Of a stretch of 64,000 nucleotides of DNA, positions 11,281 through 20,390 are shown piece after piece. The translations under genes were made by a program, and so were the position numbers. A model generated the notes under the pieces. It was not told the origin of the DNA and made no database searches. It was given only the letters and a program-made list of their open reading frames with translations. Origin of the DNA: Ornithinibacter aureus (GTDB lineage Bacteria; Actinomycetota; Actinomycetes; Actinomycetales; Dermatophilaceae); contig NZ_VMSB01000001.1 in assembly GCF_009858245.1 (NCBI RefSeq), positions 3,631,645-3,695,644 of the forward strand, given 5' to 3'. Numbering within the stretch: the stretch's first letter is position 1; each line of letters starts with the position of its first letter.

Positions 11281-11550
11281 TGGGGGGACGTCCGTATGCT
11301 TCACGTGGTGAGCCATCACCCTGGACGGCAGTGAGCGCGGATGATGCCTCTCGCCACGCCGCCAGGCCGGCGCATCGTGCCGGTGAGTGATCCATCCCAA
11401 AGATGGATCGCAGGGTGAGCCGCATGGAGGTGGGGTGGTGCGTGCGGTCCATCCCAAAGATGGATCGCAGGGTGAGCCGCATGGACGTGGGTGGCCGTCG
11501 GGGTGGCGAGTCGCGGTGACTCACCACGTGAAGCATCCGGACGTCCCCCC
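11281..11550. repeat. 270-bp element bounded by 32-bp inverted repeats
   Basis: The left arm 11281-11312 begins TGGGGGGACGTCCG and runs to GTGGTGAG. Its reverse complement occurs at 11519-11550 with one mismatch (T/G at the fifteenth base). The size and terminal inverted repeats resemble a miniature transposable element. No target-site duplication is visible, and no transposase is nearby. Confidence 0.6.
11391..11485 (+). repeat. Two 38-bp direct repeats, 57-bp period
   Basis: A 38-bp unit occurs at 11391-11428 and 11448-11485, identical by eye. Each unit contains a perfect hairpin TCCATC-ccaaa-GATGGA. They lie inside the inverted-repeat element. Confidence 0.85.
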
Positions 11551-11738
11551 AGACCACCCTCCAGCACCCGCCCTCAGCATTCAGGGTGATCCGACCTTTG
11601 GGCAGACGGTTACCCCACGTCAGACCCCTTTTCGTCCAATCACGAAGTACGGGCCGCGCCGTCCAGGTTCGCAGCGGCGTCCTCACGGCCCAGCCGGCCA
11701 CCGGGCCGTGAACCTGCGCGGGCTGAGAGGATGAGGGC

Positions 11739-12248
11739 ATGCCAGATCCCGCGCACCCCTCCTCGGCGCAGCCCTCCGCAGAGCCGCCCGCCCCGGCGCA
11801 CCCCGCCTCGCACTACCGGGTCGACGTCCCCCTGCGCTGGTCGGACATGGACGCCTACGGCCACGTCAACAACGTGCAGTTCCTGCGCCTGCTCGAGGAT
11901 GCCCGCGTCGTCGCCATCCGCGAGTGGTTCCTCGGACGCCCCTCGATGCTCGACGAGGGCATCGTCGTGTCGCGCCACGCCATCGAGTACCGCGCCCCGC
12001 TGACCTTCCGCCCCGCGCCGGTCGAGGTCGAGATGTGGGTCAGCCACGTGCACGGCGCCGGCTTCGACCTCGGCTACGTCGTGCGTGACCCGGCAGACGT
12101 CGGCGACGCCGTGTACGCCGTCGCCGAGACCGGCCTCGTGCTCTATGACTTCTCGACCGCCCGCCCCCGGCGCCTCTCGCCGGACGTGCGCACCGAACTG
12201 GCCCGCCACTCCGGCGAGCCCGTGAGCTTCCGGTGGGCCGGCCGATGA
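11739..12248 (+). CDS. 4HBT-type acyl-CoA thioesterase
   Basis: A single-hotdog thioesterase of 169 residues (YbgC/FadM type). After a ~25-residue Pro/Ala-rich leader comes VPLRWSDMDAYGHVNNVQFLRLLEDAR, with the catalytic Asp in WSDMD and the HVNN helix start typical of 4HBT enzymes. It is expected to hydrolyse acyl-CoA in the cytoplasm; substrate length is not predictable. The stop overlaps the ATG of the next gene (ATGA), so the two are translationally coupled. Confidence 0.9.
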   Translation: MPDPAHPSSAQPSAEPPAPAHPASHYRVDVPLRWSDMDAYGHVNNVQFLRLLEDARVVAIREWFLGRPSMLDEGIVVSRHAIEYRAPLTFRPAPVEVEMWVSHVHGAGFDLGYVVRDPADVGDAVYAVAETGLVLYDFSTARPRRLSPDVRTELARHSGEPVSFRWAGR

Positions 12249-12922
12249 CCGAGACGCTGGACTTCGTCGACGAGCAGTCCCTCGAGGACCTGGGCCGCTA
12301 TGCGACCCGCGCCCGGGCCGTTGATGCCGAGGGAGGCATGCGCCTTCAGGCCGCCGGGGAAGTCCTTGCCGCATGGGTCGGGGTGCTTCCCGGCTCCGGC
12401 ATCCTCGCCGAGGGCACCGTCCTGGGGCTGCGCACCTTCGCCCTTGCGTCGCCCGCCGACCTCGACGTCATCGTCCCCCTCGGGGCGATCACCGACCGCA
12501 CCCACCGCGCAGGTGGCCGCGGCCTCCCGGTCCCCCCGACCCGCGCCCTCGCGCCGTGGTCGGCACTCACCCCGCCGCGCGGCCCCTGGGAGCCGGCCGG
12601 CGCCCTGCCCGGTGACCTCCTTGCCGCAGTGGCCCGCGACGGGCTCGTCGAGGTGTCGGATGCCGTGCGCGAGCGTGGCGCCGCCGGCGGTTTCGTGCGC
12701 GATCGGGTCTGGGCGCGTGACGTCCGGGAGGCCTCCGGGCCGCACCCCGATCTGCTCACCGTCGACGCGGGGATGCCGGACCCGAGCACCGTGGTGCGCG
12801 CCGGGGGCGCTTTCGCCGCCTATGCCCTCGGCTTTCTGGCCCCCGGTGAGCCGGTGACCGTCTTCCGGTCGAACCGGTGGACCCGGCTGACCGCGCCCGG
12901 CGGCCACGTGCTCCTGCGCTGA
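12245..12922 (+). CDS. Conserved-looking protein of unknown function, coupled to thioesterase
   Basis: 225 residues, not assigned to a family. No signal peptide or membrane helix is seen. An N-terminal helical stretch (ETLDFVDEQSLEDLGRYATRARAVDAEGG) precedes an alternating Val/Leu-rich beta-type region ending RLTAPGGHVLLR. Good actinobacterial codon use and the 4-nt overlap (12245-12248) with the thioesterase gene support a real gene in the same transcript. A joint role with the thioesterase in acyl-CoA metabolism is inference from position only. Confidence 0.75.
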   Translation: MTETLDFVDEQSLEDLGRYATRARAVDAEGGMRLQAAGEVLAAWVGVLPGSGILAEGTVLGLRTFALASPADLDVIVPLGAITDRTHRAGGRGLPVPPTRALAPWSALTPPRGPWEPAGALPGDLLAAVARDGLVEVSDAVRERGAAGGFVRDRVWARDVREASGPHPDLLTVDAGMPDPSTVVRAGGAFAAYALGFLAPGEPVTVFRSNRWTRLTAPGGHVLLR

Positions 12923-12931
12923 GACGCAACA

Positions 12932-13744
12932 TCAGGTGGGTGCGGTGAGCGGGTGGCCGCGCTCGGCCAGGACATCACGCAGCACGTCGATGTGGTCGGT
13001 CACGATGCCGTCGACCCCGAGGTCGAGCAGCCGGTGCATCTCGGTCGCGTCCTCGCGCGACCACGAGTGGAACCACACGTGCACGTGCTTGCCCAAGGCG
13101 TGCGCCCGCCGCACCAGCCCCGGGGTGACCAGGGTGATCGTGCGCCCGGCGACCCGGTGCTGGCCGGGGATCTGCAGCACCGGGGCGGGTGTGTGCAGCA
13201 GCCGCGACACGACCGCAGGCGTGAGCCGCATCAGGGCCGTGCCCACCTGCCCGGCAGCAGTCGCGACCCCCGGCCCGAGCGCCGACCGGGCGGCCCGCAG
13301 CCGCCGGGGCGAGAACGACCCGATGCACACTCGGTCCAGCGCATCGTGGGCCAGCACCTCGCGCACCGTGGGCTCGAGCGCCCCGTCGGCCTTGATGTCG
13401 ATGTTCACCCGGACACCGGGAAAGGCCTCGAACAGCTCACCGAGCAGCGGGATCGGTTCGGTGCCGCCGATCCGCACCTCGCGCAGCGCGTCGTACTCAA
13501 GGTCCTCGACGGCACCCGATACGTCGGACACCCGGTCCAGCACGGTGTCGTGGAAGGCCACGAGCTGCCCGTCCTTCGTCGCGTGCACGTCGGTCTCGAG
13601 GTACCGGTAGCCCATCTCGACGGCCCGCCGGAAGGCCGCCATCGTGTTCTCGACGCCGCGGTTGGGCCCATAGGCAGCACCGCCCCGGTGTGCGAGCGCG
13701 ACCGGGGTGGGGGCGTCCAGATAGGCGAAGTCGCTGGCCCGCAC
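12932..13744 (-). CDS. Glycerophosphodiester phosphodiesterase
   Basis: A GDPD-family TIM barrel of 270 residues that releases glycerol-3-phosphate from glycerophosphodiesters. Catalytic landmarks are AHRGG (residue ~18), NTMAAFRRAVEMGYRYLETDVHATKDGQLVAFHD (metal-binding Glu/Asp and second His), and the terminal VDGIVTDHIDVL. No signal peptide is present, so it is cytoplasmic. GTG 13744 is chosen; it lies 1 nt after the stop of the upstream alpha-glucosidase gene, so both are probably one transcript. Confidence 0.92.
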   Translation of the reverse strand: MRASDFAYLDAPTPVALAHRGGAAYGPNRGVENTMAAFRRAVEMGYRYLETDVHATKDGQLVAFHDTVLDRVSDVSGAVEDLEYDALREVRIGGTEPIPLLGELFEAFPGVRVNIDIKADGALEPTVREVLAHDALDRVCIGSFSPRRLRAARSALGPGVATAAGQVGTALMRLTPAVVSRLLHTPAPVLQIPGQHRVAGRTITLVTPGLVRRAHALGKHVHVWFHSWSREDATEMHRLLDLGVDGIVTDHIDVLRDVLAERGHPLTAPT

Positions 13745-13745
13745 C

Positions 13746-15560
13746 TCAGGCCACCGGCAACCGGAGCCACGCGGTGGTGTCCGTCGGCAGGCTCCCGTCC
13801 TCGGCGAGCGGGCCCGAGGAGATGAGCACGTCGCCCTCGGGCAGGGTGACGGGGGAGCCGCCGATGTTGGTCACGACGAGCAGGGTGCGTTCGCCGTCAC
13901 CCGAGGTGTTGCGGAACGCGATGACGCTCGGCGAGTTCAGGGCGTCCCACGTCAGGCTGCCGTGCCCGAAGCGGTGCTTGCGGCGATACGCGAGCAGGTC
14001 GCGATACAGCTCGAGCGTCGAGCCCTCGACACCTTGCTGCTGGTCCACGGCCAGGTCGCCGTACACCGCTGGCTGCGGCAGCCACGGCGTCGAGCCCGGG
14101 CCGAACCCGAAGCTCGGCTCGTCCTTGGCCCAGGCCATCGGCACCCGGCAGCCATCGCGCCCGGTCACCTTGCCCTCGGTGCGGTGGAAGGTCGGGTCCT
14201 GGCGGACGTCGGCCGGCATGGTCGTGTGCTCAGGCAGGCCGAGCTCCTCACCCTGGTAGACGTAGGCGCCACCGGGCAGGGCCAGCATCAACGCGGTCGC
14301 CGCGCGCGCCCGACGAAGGCCGAGCACGGCATCCGGTTGCGGGTCGTCCGCCGTGATGCCGTTGGGGCGCGGCAGGTTCTGGTCGAGCCCGAGCCGCGAG
14401 GCGTGGCGCACCACGTCGTGGTTGGAGAGCACCCACGTGGTCGGGGCGCCGACGTTGTCGTTGCTGCGCAGCGAGTCCTCGATGACCGCGCTGATCGCCT
14501 CGGCGTCCCAGCGTGCGTCGAGGAAGTCGAAGTTGAAGGCCTGGTGCATCTCGTCGGGGCGCACGTAGCGGGCCAGGCGCGACTCCGGGGTCACCCAGGC
14601 CTCCGCGCACAGGATCCGGTCGGGGGCGCCGTAGGAGTCCAGCACCTCGCGCCACGCGCGGTAGATCTCGTGCACGCCGTCCTGGTCCCACATCGGCGCG
14701 GCACCGGTGGCGGTGTGGTCGAGCACCTCGCCACCGCTGGACTGCACCTGCGCAGGGCTGGCGCCGTCACCGGCGTCGCCACTGGCGTCGTCGCCCACCT
14801 CGTCGTACAGCCCCACCGGCCCGTCCCAGTCCGGCAGGCCGTCGCGCTTGACGAGACCGTGTGCGACGTCGACCCGGAAGCCGTCGACGCCCCGGTCGCA
14901 CCAGAAGCGCAGGATGTCGAGGAACTCCTGGCGGACCTCGGGGTGGTGCCAGTTCAGGTCGGGCTGGGTGGTGTCGAAGATGTGCAGGTACCACTGGCCG
15001 GGTGAGCCGTCGGCCTCGGTGACGCGGGTCCACCCCTGCCCGCCGAACACCGACGGCCAGTTGTTCGGTGGTAGCTCACCGTTGGCGCCGCGCCCCTCGC
15101 GGAAGATGTAGCGGTCGCGCTCGGGGCTGCCCGGCCCGGCCGCCAGCGCGGCCCGGAACCACGCGTGCTCACTGCTCGTGTGGTTGGGCACGAGGTCGAC
15201 GAGCACCTTGAGTCCGAGGTCGTGGGCCTGCGCGATCATCGCGTCGGCGTCGGCGAGGGTGCCGAAGCGGGGGTCGATGTCGCGGTAGTTCGCCACGTCG
15301 TAGCCGGCGTCGTGCATCGGTGAGACGTAGAACGGGCTCAGCCACACGGCATCCACACCGAGGTCACGCAGGTACGACAGGCGCGCGGTGATGCCGGGCA
15401 GGTCACCGATGCCGTCGCCGTCGGCGTCCGCCCACGAGCGCGGGTAGATCTGGTAGATCACCGCATCGCGCCACCAGGGGGCGTCGGGGGAGTCAGCCGG
15501 GTGGACGACGTCGCCGGCGGTGGTCAGGGGCTTCGGGGTGCTCGCAGTCACCGACCCCAT
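13746..15560 (-). CDS. Alpha-glucosidase / oligo-1,6-glucosidase (GH13)
   Basis: A 604-residue GH13 enzyme that hydrolyses alpha-glucosides in the cytoplasm. GH13 regions are visible: DLVPNHTS, GFRVDVAHG (nucleophile Asp), ILCAEAWV (acid Glu) and WVLSNHDVVRH (third Asp). The QIYPRSWADADGDGIGDLPGI start motif is typical of alpha-glucosidase/oligo-1,6-glucosidase; the residues after the first region do not separate maltose from isomaltose specificity with certainty. An Asp/Gly-rich insertion (VGDDASGDAGDGAS) follows the nucleophile region. It is the first gene of a two-gene unit with GDPD. Confidence 0.92.
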   Translation of the reverse strand: MGSVTASTPKPLTTAGDVVHPADSPDAPWWRDAVIYQIYPRSWADADGDGIGDLPGITARLSYLRDLGVDAVWLSPFYVSPMHDAGYDVANYRDIDPRFGTLADADAMIAQAHDLGLKVLVDLVPNHTSSEHAWFRAALAAGPGSPERDRYIFREGRGANGELPPNNWPSVFGGQGWTRVTEADGSPGQWYLHIFDTTQPDLNWHHPEVRQEFLDILRFWCDRGVDGFRVDVAHGLVKRDGLPDWDGPVGLYDEVGDDASGDAGDGASPAQVQSSGGEVLDHTATGAAPMWDQDGVHEIYRAWREVLDSYGAPDRILCAEAWVTPESRLARYVRPDEMHQAFNFDFLDARWDAEAISAVIEDSLRSNDNVGAPTTWVLSNHDVVRHASRLGLDQNLPRPNGITADDPQPDAVLGLRRARAATALMLALPGGAYVYQGEELGLPEHTTMPADVRQDPTFHRTEGKVTGRDGCRVPMAWAKDEPSFGFGPGSTPWLPQPAVYGDLAVDQQQGVEGSTLELYRDLLAYRRKHRFGHGSLTWDALNSPSVIAFRNTSGDGERTLLVVTNIGGSPVTLPEGDVLISSGPLAEDGSLPTDTTAWLRLPVA

Positions 15561-15639
15561 GTTTCCCTACCTCGCGCCGATGGCGAAGACCAACGCGCGA
15601 TCCGGTGCGCGAGTGCGGGCGCGGACCGTCGTCGAGACG

Positions 15640-16047
15640 TCACGAGGGGAGGCCGTGGCCGGCGGTCGGGGGGATGCCGTCGTCGGAGTTCACGAGCATG
15701 TGCGCCGCTCGCAGGAAGTAGTCACGCATCTGCTCGGCCTGGGGTTCGGGCAGGTCGAGGGTGTCCATCGCGGCGAGCATGTGCCGCATCCAGCGGTCAC
15801 GCATGTCGAGGGTGACGGGGTAGGGCGCGTGGCGCATCCGCAGACGGGGGTGGCCGCGCTCCTGGCTGTAGGTGCTCGGGCCGCCGAAGTACTGGATGAG
15901 GAACATCCGCAGGCGACGCTCGGCGGGGCCGAGGTCGGCCTCGGGGTAGAGCGCGCGCAGCTCGGCGTCGGCGGCCACGCCCTCGTAGAAGGCCTGGACG
16001 AGTCGCTCGAAGGTCTCCTCGCCGCCGATCTCGTCGTACAGGCTCAT
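15640..16047 (-). CDS. glbO: Truncated hemoglobin, group II (GlbO type)
   Basis: A 135-residue heme protein that binds O2/NO. Visible features are SLYDEIGGEETFERLVQAFYEGV, QYFGGPSTYSQERGHPRLRMRHAPYPV (proximal His F8 near RMRHAPY) and the DRWMRHML helix, as in GlbO proteins. The start overlaps the stop of mscS (ATGA, 16044-16047), so it is co-transcribed behind it. GlbO genes next to pepN are a familiar actinobacterial arrangement. Confidence 0.94.
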   Translation of the reverse strand: MSLYDEIGGEETFERLVQAFYEGVAADAELRALYPEADLGPAERRLRMFLIQYFGGPSTYSQERGHPRLRMRHAPYPVTLDMRDRWMRHMLAAMDTLDLPEPQAEQMRDYFLRAAHMLVNSDDGIPPTAGHGLPS

Positions 16048-16964
16048 GGCTTCCCTCCGGTCGGACCGATGAACGGGGTGGGCGGCGGCCCCATGACCCC
16101 GGCGGAGTCGAGGGCGTTCTTCAGCCGCTCCCGCAGTTCGCGCTGCACGGCGAACTGCTCGCCGGGAGTGCACGTGATCACGGTGCGCACGGTCATCGTC
16201 GTGCCGATGATCGACTCGACCCCGAGCACGGTCGGCGGTTCGATGAGCTGCTCCTGCCAGTCGGGGTCGGCCCCCAGTTCCGCTGCGGCTTCGCGGATGA
16301 TGCCGACGACGCGGTCGACGTTCTCGGCGTAGGAGACCGGCATGTCCACCGTGGCGGTGGCGACCCCCTGCGAACGGTTGCCGATGCGGATGATCTCGCC
16401 GTTGCGCACGTACCACGTGACCCCGTTGGCGTCCCGGAGCCGGGTGATCCGCAGGGTGACCTCCTCCACGGTGCCGATGGCCTCGCCGGTGTCGATGACG
16501 TCGCCCACGCCGTACTGGTCCTCGATGATCATGAACACCCCGGACAGGAAGTCCTTGACCAGGCTCTGCGCCCCGAAACCGAGCGCGACACCCGCGACAC
16601 CCGCCGAGGCGAGCAGCGGCCCGAGGGGGATGCCGATGAGGGCCATGATCGTGAGGATGGCCAGCGTCGCGACGGTCATGGTGACGACGCTGCGCAGCAG
16701 CGAGCCCACCGTCTCGACCCGTTGCCGCTGCCGCTCGTTGTCCAGACCGGTCGCGCTGGCGAGCACCCGTCCGGCCCGGCCGGACTCGGCCAGACGGCGG
16801 GCTGATCGCGAGGTCATCGTCGCGACCACCCGGTCGATGACCCGCCGCAGCGCCCACAGCGCCGTCATCGCGATGACGATGGTGAGCAGGATGCGGGCAC
16901 CGTCGGTGAGCAGCCACTGCTGGGTCTGCTCCCACGTCGGGAGCGCGGGGGAGTCGGGGTTCAT
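16044..16964 (-). CDS. MscS-family small-conductance mechanosensitive channel
   Basis: A 306-residue membrane channel that opens under membrane tension. There is an N-terminal helix (ILLTIVIAMTALWAL), then a second and a pore-lining helix (ILTIMALIGIPLGPLLASAG, GVALGFGAQSLVKDFLSGVF). The MscS beta domain follows, with YGVGDVID and VRNGEIIRIGNRSQG. Length matches small MscS homologues. It lies 5 nt after pepN and overlaps glbO. Confidence 0.93.
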   Translation of the reverse strand: MNPDSPALPTWEQTQQWLLTDGARILLTIVIAMTALWALRRVIDRVVATMTSRSARRLAESGRAGRVLASATGLDNERQRQRVETVGSLLRSVVTMTVATLAILTIMALIGIPLGPLLASAGVAGVALGFGAQSLVKDFLSGVFMIIEDQYGVGDVIDTGEAIGTVEEVTLRITRLRDANGVTWYVRNGEIIRIGNRSQGVATATVDMPVSYAENVDRVVGIIREAAAELGADPDWQEQLIEPPTVLGVESIIGTTMTVRTVITCTPGEQFAVQRELRERLKNALDSAGVMGPPPTPFIGPTGGKP

Positions 16965-16969
16965 GTGTC

Positions 16970-19522
16970 TCAGGCTCCGGCGTCGCGGGCCTGGGCGGCC
17001 AGGGCCCGGGCGACGGGGTCACGGTTCTCGACGACGAGCCGGCGCAGCGCAGCCGGGGCATCGGGGTGGGTGTCGAGCCAGGCCTGGGTGGCGTCGTGCA
17101 GGGCGCGGTCGACGAGCGGGCGCGGGTAGAACCCGTAGACCACCGACTCCACCAGGGCGTGCGACCCGCGCTCCTCGACGGTGTCGAGCATGGCGTGGTA
17201 GCGCTCGACGTAGGGCCGGAGCAGGTCGGCGGGTGTGCCCGGTCGGCTGAACCCCTGACCGATGGCGTCGACGACGGCGTTCGGCAGGCCGGAGCCCTCG
17301 ACGGCCGCGGCCCAGGCCGCTTCCTTCGCCTGTGCCGTGGGGCGGGCGGCCTTCGCGCGGGCGGCGCGCTCGCGACCGGTGGCGGTGTCCTCGCCGGCCA
17401 GCTCCGCGTCGATCATCGCGTCGTCGGCCTCGCCGGCTGCCGCGAGGGCGGTGAGCAGGGTCCAGCGCATCTCGAAGTCGACCGTGAGCCCGTCGAGGAC
17501 CTCGGTCCCGTCGAGCAGGGCTCGCACCGCCGTGACGTCGTCACCGGCCGTCGTCAGCGCGCAGGCGGCGCTCACGAGCTGGAGCTGTGCGTCGGTGCCC
17601 GGCTCGCTGGCCCGGGCGATCTTCCACAGCCGGTCCCGCGTCGAGGCGCGGGTGGCTTCGCGCTGCTCGGGGTCGGTGTAGGAGAGCACCGACGTCTGCA
17701 GCTGGGCGATGAGGGTGCGCAGCAGGGTCGAGTCGCTCTCACCGGGCAGGGTCGCGAGCACGACGTCGACGAACGCCCGAGCACCCATCTCGGCGTCACG
17801 GGTCATGTCCCACAGGCACGCCAGGACCAGCGAGCGGGGAAGGGAGGAGGTGAAACCGCGGGGGTGGGTGAGGGCCGTGGCCAGCGAGCGCTCGTCGAGG
17901 CGGATCTTCGCGTAGGCCAGGTCGTCGTCGTTGACCAGGAGCAGGTCGGGCTGCTCGCGGCCGATGAGCTCGGTGACCTCGGTGACCGCACCGTCGACGT
18001 CGACGGCGATGACGTCGGTGCGGTGCAGCGCACCGTCGCGAACGGCATACAGCCCGACGTTGAGCGTGTGCGGGCGCACCGTCTCGAACCCGGGAGCGCA
18101 GGTCTGCTCGATCACCGCCGAGGCGATGAGCCCACGGTCGTCGACCTCGAGGACGGGGCGCAGGGTGCTGACCCCGGCGGTCTCGAGCCACAGCCGTGAC
18201 CAGGCGCGCAGGTCACGGCCCGAGGTCGCCTCGAGCTCGACGAGCAGGTCGTCGAGGGTGGTGTTGCCCCACGCGTGCTTGGCGAAGTAGGCCCGCAGAC
18301 CGTCGCGGAACGGCTCGCGGCCGACGTGGGCGACGAGCTGCTTGAGCACCGAGGCGCCCTTGGCGTAGGTGATGCCGTCGAAGTTGACCTCGACGTCGCG
18401 CAGGTCGCGGATCTCGGCGACGATCGGGTGGGTGGTCGAGAGCTGGTCCTGGCGGTAGGCCCAGTCCTTCTCGTGGGTGCCGAAGGTCGTCCAGGCGTCG
18501 GTCCAGTCGGTGGCCTCGGCCTGGCAGGTGGTCGAGGCCCACTCGGCGAACGACTCGTTGAGCCAGAGGTCGTTCCACCAGCGCATCGTCACGAGGTTGC
18601 CGAACCACATGTGGGCGAGTTCGTGCAGCAGGGTGAGGGCGCGCCGCTCCACGAGCGACTCGGTGACCCGGGAGCGGAAGACGTAGACCTCGTTGAAGGT
18701 CACCGCCCCGGCATTCTCCATCGCCCCCATGTTGTACTCGGGCGTGAAGATCTGGTCGTACTTCTCGAACGGGTAGGCGCAGTCGAACTCGGCCTCGAAG
18801 AACGCGAAGCCGCGCTTGGTGAGGTCGAAGAGGTTGTCGGCGTCGAGGTAGGGCGTCAGCGACTTGCGGCAGAAGATGCCGAGCGGCACCTCGCCCCGGC
18901 GGCTGGTCAGGGTGTCGCGCACGACGTCGTAGGGCCCGGCGACGAGCGCGGTGATGTAGCTCGAGATGCGTGGGGTGGGGGAGAACCGCCACGTGGCGAC
19001 GCCCTCGCCGGTGGGTTCGGCGTCTGGGGTGGGGGAGTTGGAGATGACCTGCCAGTGCGCCGGCGCGGTCACCGTGAAGGTGAAGGCGGCCTTGAGGTCG
19101 GGCTGCTCGAACACCGGGTACATGCGCCGGCTGTCGGGAACCTCGAACTGGCTGTAGAGGTAGACCTCGTCGTCGACCGGGTCGACGAAGCGGTGCAGGC
19201 CCTCACCGGTGTTGGTGAAGCGGCCCGTGGCGGTGATGACGACGACGTTGTCGGCGGCGAGGCCGGGCAGGGTGATCCGGCTGTCGGCGTAGTGCGCGGC
19301 CGGGTCGAGGTCGGTGCCGTTCAGGGTGAGGCCGGTGACCGCGTCACCGACGAAATCGACGAAGGTCTCGCTGCCCGGTTCGGCGCAGCTGAAGCGGATC
19401 GTGCTTCGCGTGGCGAAGGTCTCGGGGCCGGTCGTGACGTCGAGCTCGACCTCGTGGGTGTCGACGGTGACGAGGGCCGCACGGGCTGCGGCCTCCTCAC
19501 GGGTGAGGTTGGTGCCGGGCAC
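16970..19522 (-). CDS. pepN: Aminopeptidase N (M1 metallopeptidase)
   Basis: An 850-residue zinc aminopeptidase that removes N-terminal residues from peptides in the cytoplasm. The substrate motif GAMEN lies near residue 265, and the zinc motif HELAHMWFGNL starts at His300 with the third ligand Glu in NESFAEW. A C-terminal ERAP1-like helical domain follows. GTG 19522 is chosen because AAGGAGAACC precedes it directly and the family N-terminus (NLTREEAAARA) begins there; the frame is open far upstream but not conserved. First gene of the pepN-mscS-glbO unit. Confidence 0.95.
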   Translation of the reverse strand: MPGTNLTREEAAARAALVTVDTHEVELDVTTGPETFATRSTIRFSCAEPGSETFVDFVGDAVTGLTLNGTDLDPAAHYADSRITLPGLAADNVVVITATGRFTNTGEGLHRFVDPVDDEVYLYSQFEVPDSRRMYPVFEQPDLKAAFTFTVTAPAHWQVISNSPTPDAEPTGEGVATWRFSPTPRISSYITALVAGPYDVVRDTLTSRRGEVPLGIFCRKSLTPYLDADNLFDLTKRGFAFFEAEFDCAYPFEKYDQIFTPEYNMGAMENAGAVTFNEVYVFRSRVTESLVERRALTLLHELAHMWFGNLVTMRWWNDLWLNESFAEWASTTCQAEATDWTDAWTTFGTHEKDWAYRQDQLSTTHPIVAEIRDLRDVEVNFDGITYAKGASVLKQLVAHVGREPFRDGLRAYFAKHAWGNTTLDDLLVELEATSGRDLRAWSRLWLETAGVSTLRPVLEVDDRGLIASAVIEQTCAPGFETVRPHTLNVGLYAVRDGALHRTDVIAVDVDGAVTEVTELIGREQPDLLLVNDDDLAYAKIRLDERSLATALTHPRGFTSSLPRSLVLACLWDMTRDAEMGARAFVDVVLATLPGESDSTLLRTLIAQLQTSVLSYTDPEQREATRASTRDRLWKIARASEPGTDAQLQLVSAACALTTAGDDVTAVRALLDGTEVLDGLTVDFEMRWTLLTALAAAGEADDAMIDAELAGEDTATGRERAARAKAARPTAQAKEAAWAAAVEGSGLPNAVVDAIGQGFSRPGTPADLLRPYVERYHAMLDTVEERGSHALVESVVYGFYPRPLVDRALHDATQAWLDTHPDAPAALRRLVVENRDPVARALAAQARDAGA

Positions 19523-19738
19523 GGTTCTCCTTGTGTGGGCGCGCAGGTGGGCGTGGTGGTGTCCACGCCTGACGAACGGTCGGATGCCGGCGGTCGTCTC
19601 GGGCGGCCGGTCCGGGTCGTGAGCCATCCTGTCACGGGGCGCTGACGTCGCGTGGTCGCTCTTGTGCCCGTCGGGCTCGGGCCGTGGGGACGGGTGGGTG
19701 TTCTCGTCGGTGTCGGGCCCGGATGGCAGGATGTGCGG

Positions 19739-20389
19739 GTGCCTGAGACCACCGAGAACACCGCCCTGACCACGTCCGCAGAGCTCGCGAGCGCCGAGTT
19801 CTGGTTCGACCCGCTCTGCCCGTGGGCCTGGATGTCCTCGCGCTGGCTCGGTGAGGTGCAGCAGGTGCGCCCCGTAGAGGTCACCTGGTCGGTGATGAGC
19901 CTGGCGGTGCTCAACGAGGGCCGTGACCTCCCGAAGCAGTATGCCGAGCTCATGGAGCAGGGCTGGGGCCCGGTTCGGGTCGTCATCGCGGCCCGCGAGG
20001 CGCACGGCGAGCAGGTCGTCAAGCCGCTCTACGACGCCCTTGGTGAGCACATCCACCACCGTGAGGAGGACTACTCCACGGCGATCGCGGGTGCGCTGGC
20101 TGATGTGGGTCTGCCCGCGGAGCTGGCCGAGGCGGCCACCTCCGACGCACTCGATGACGTCCTGCGCGCCAGCCACCAGCGGGCCATCGACCTCGTCGGT
20201 GACGAGGTCGGGACCCCGGTGATCGCCGTCGACGGCGTGGCGTTCTTCGGCCCGGTCGTCTCGCCCGCTCCTCGCGGCGAGGCCGCGGGTCGCCTCTGGG
20301 ACGGGTGCGTCCTCGTCGCCGGCACTGACGGTTTCTTCGAGCTCAAGCGTTCGCGCACCCGCGAGCCCATCTTCCACACGGAGGCCTGA
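19739..20389 (+). CDS. DsbA-fold mycothiol-dependent nitroreductase (Rv2466c-like)
   Basis: A 216-residue thioredoxin/DsbA-fold protein. The active site CPWAW (FWFDPLCPWAWMSSRWL, near residue 28) is the signature of Rv2466c-type proteins, which use mycothiol/mycoredoxin to reduce oxidants and nitro compounds. The cis-Pro segment is VGTPVIAVDGVAFFGPVVS. Start GTG 19739. The next gene, rpiB, begins 1 nt after its stop, so they form a unit. Confidence 0.88.
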   Translation: MPETTENTALTTSAELASAEFWFDPLCPWAWMSSRWLGEVQQVRPVEVTWSVMSLAVLNEGRDLPKQYAELMEQGWGPVRVVIAAREAHGEQVVKPLYDALGEHIHHREEDYSTAIAGALADVGLPAELAEAATSDALDDVLRASHQRAIDLVGDEVGTPVIAVDGVAFFGPVVSPAPRGEAAGRLWDGCVLVAGTDGFFELKRSRTREPIFHTEA

Positions 20390-20390
20390 C

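Larger units (their letters stand above)
11177..11738. other. Repeat-rich intergenic region (562 bp)
   Basis: No convincing gene; open frames across it only translate the repeats. It holds a G-run cluster (11238-11287, five runs of 5-6 G, G-quadruplex potential) and a pair of 32-bp inverted repeats at its edges (11281-11312 and 11519-11550). Between those lie two 38-bp direct repeats. The right 190 bp (11551-11738) is lower in GC and should contain the promoter of the thioesterase gene, but no clear -10/-35 pair was found. Confidence 0.8.

Noticed and set aside
11316..11567. Minus-strand 83-codon frame with a repeated HAAHPAIHLWDG-type motif
   Set aside because: It only translates the two 38-bp DNA repeats, has no ribosome-binding site or family, and lies within the inverted-repeat element.
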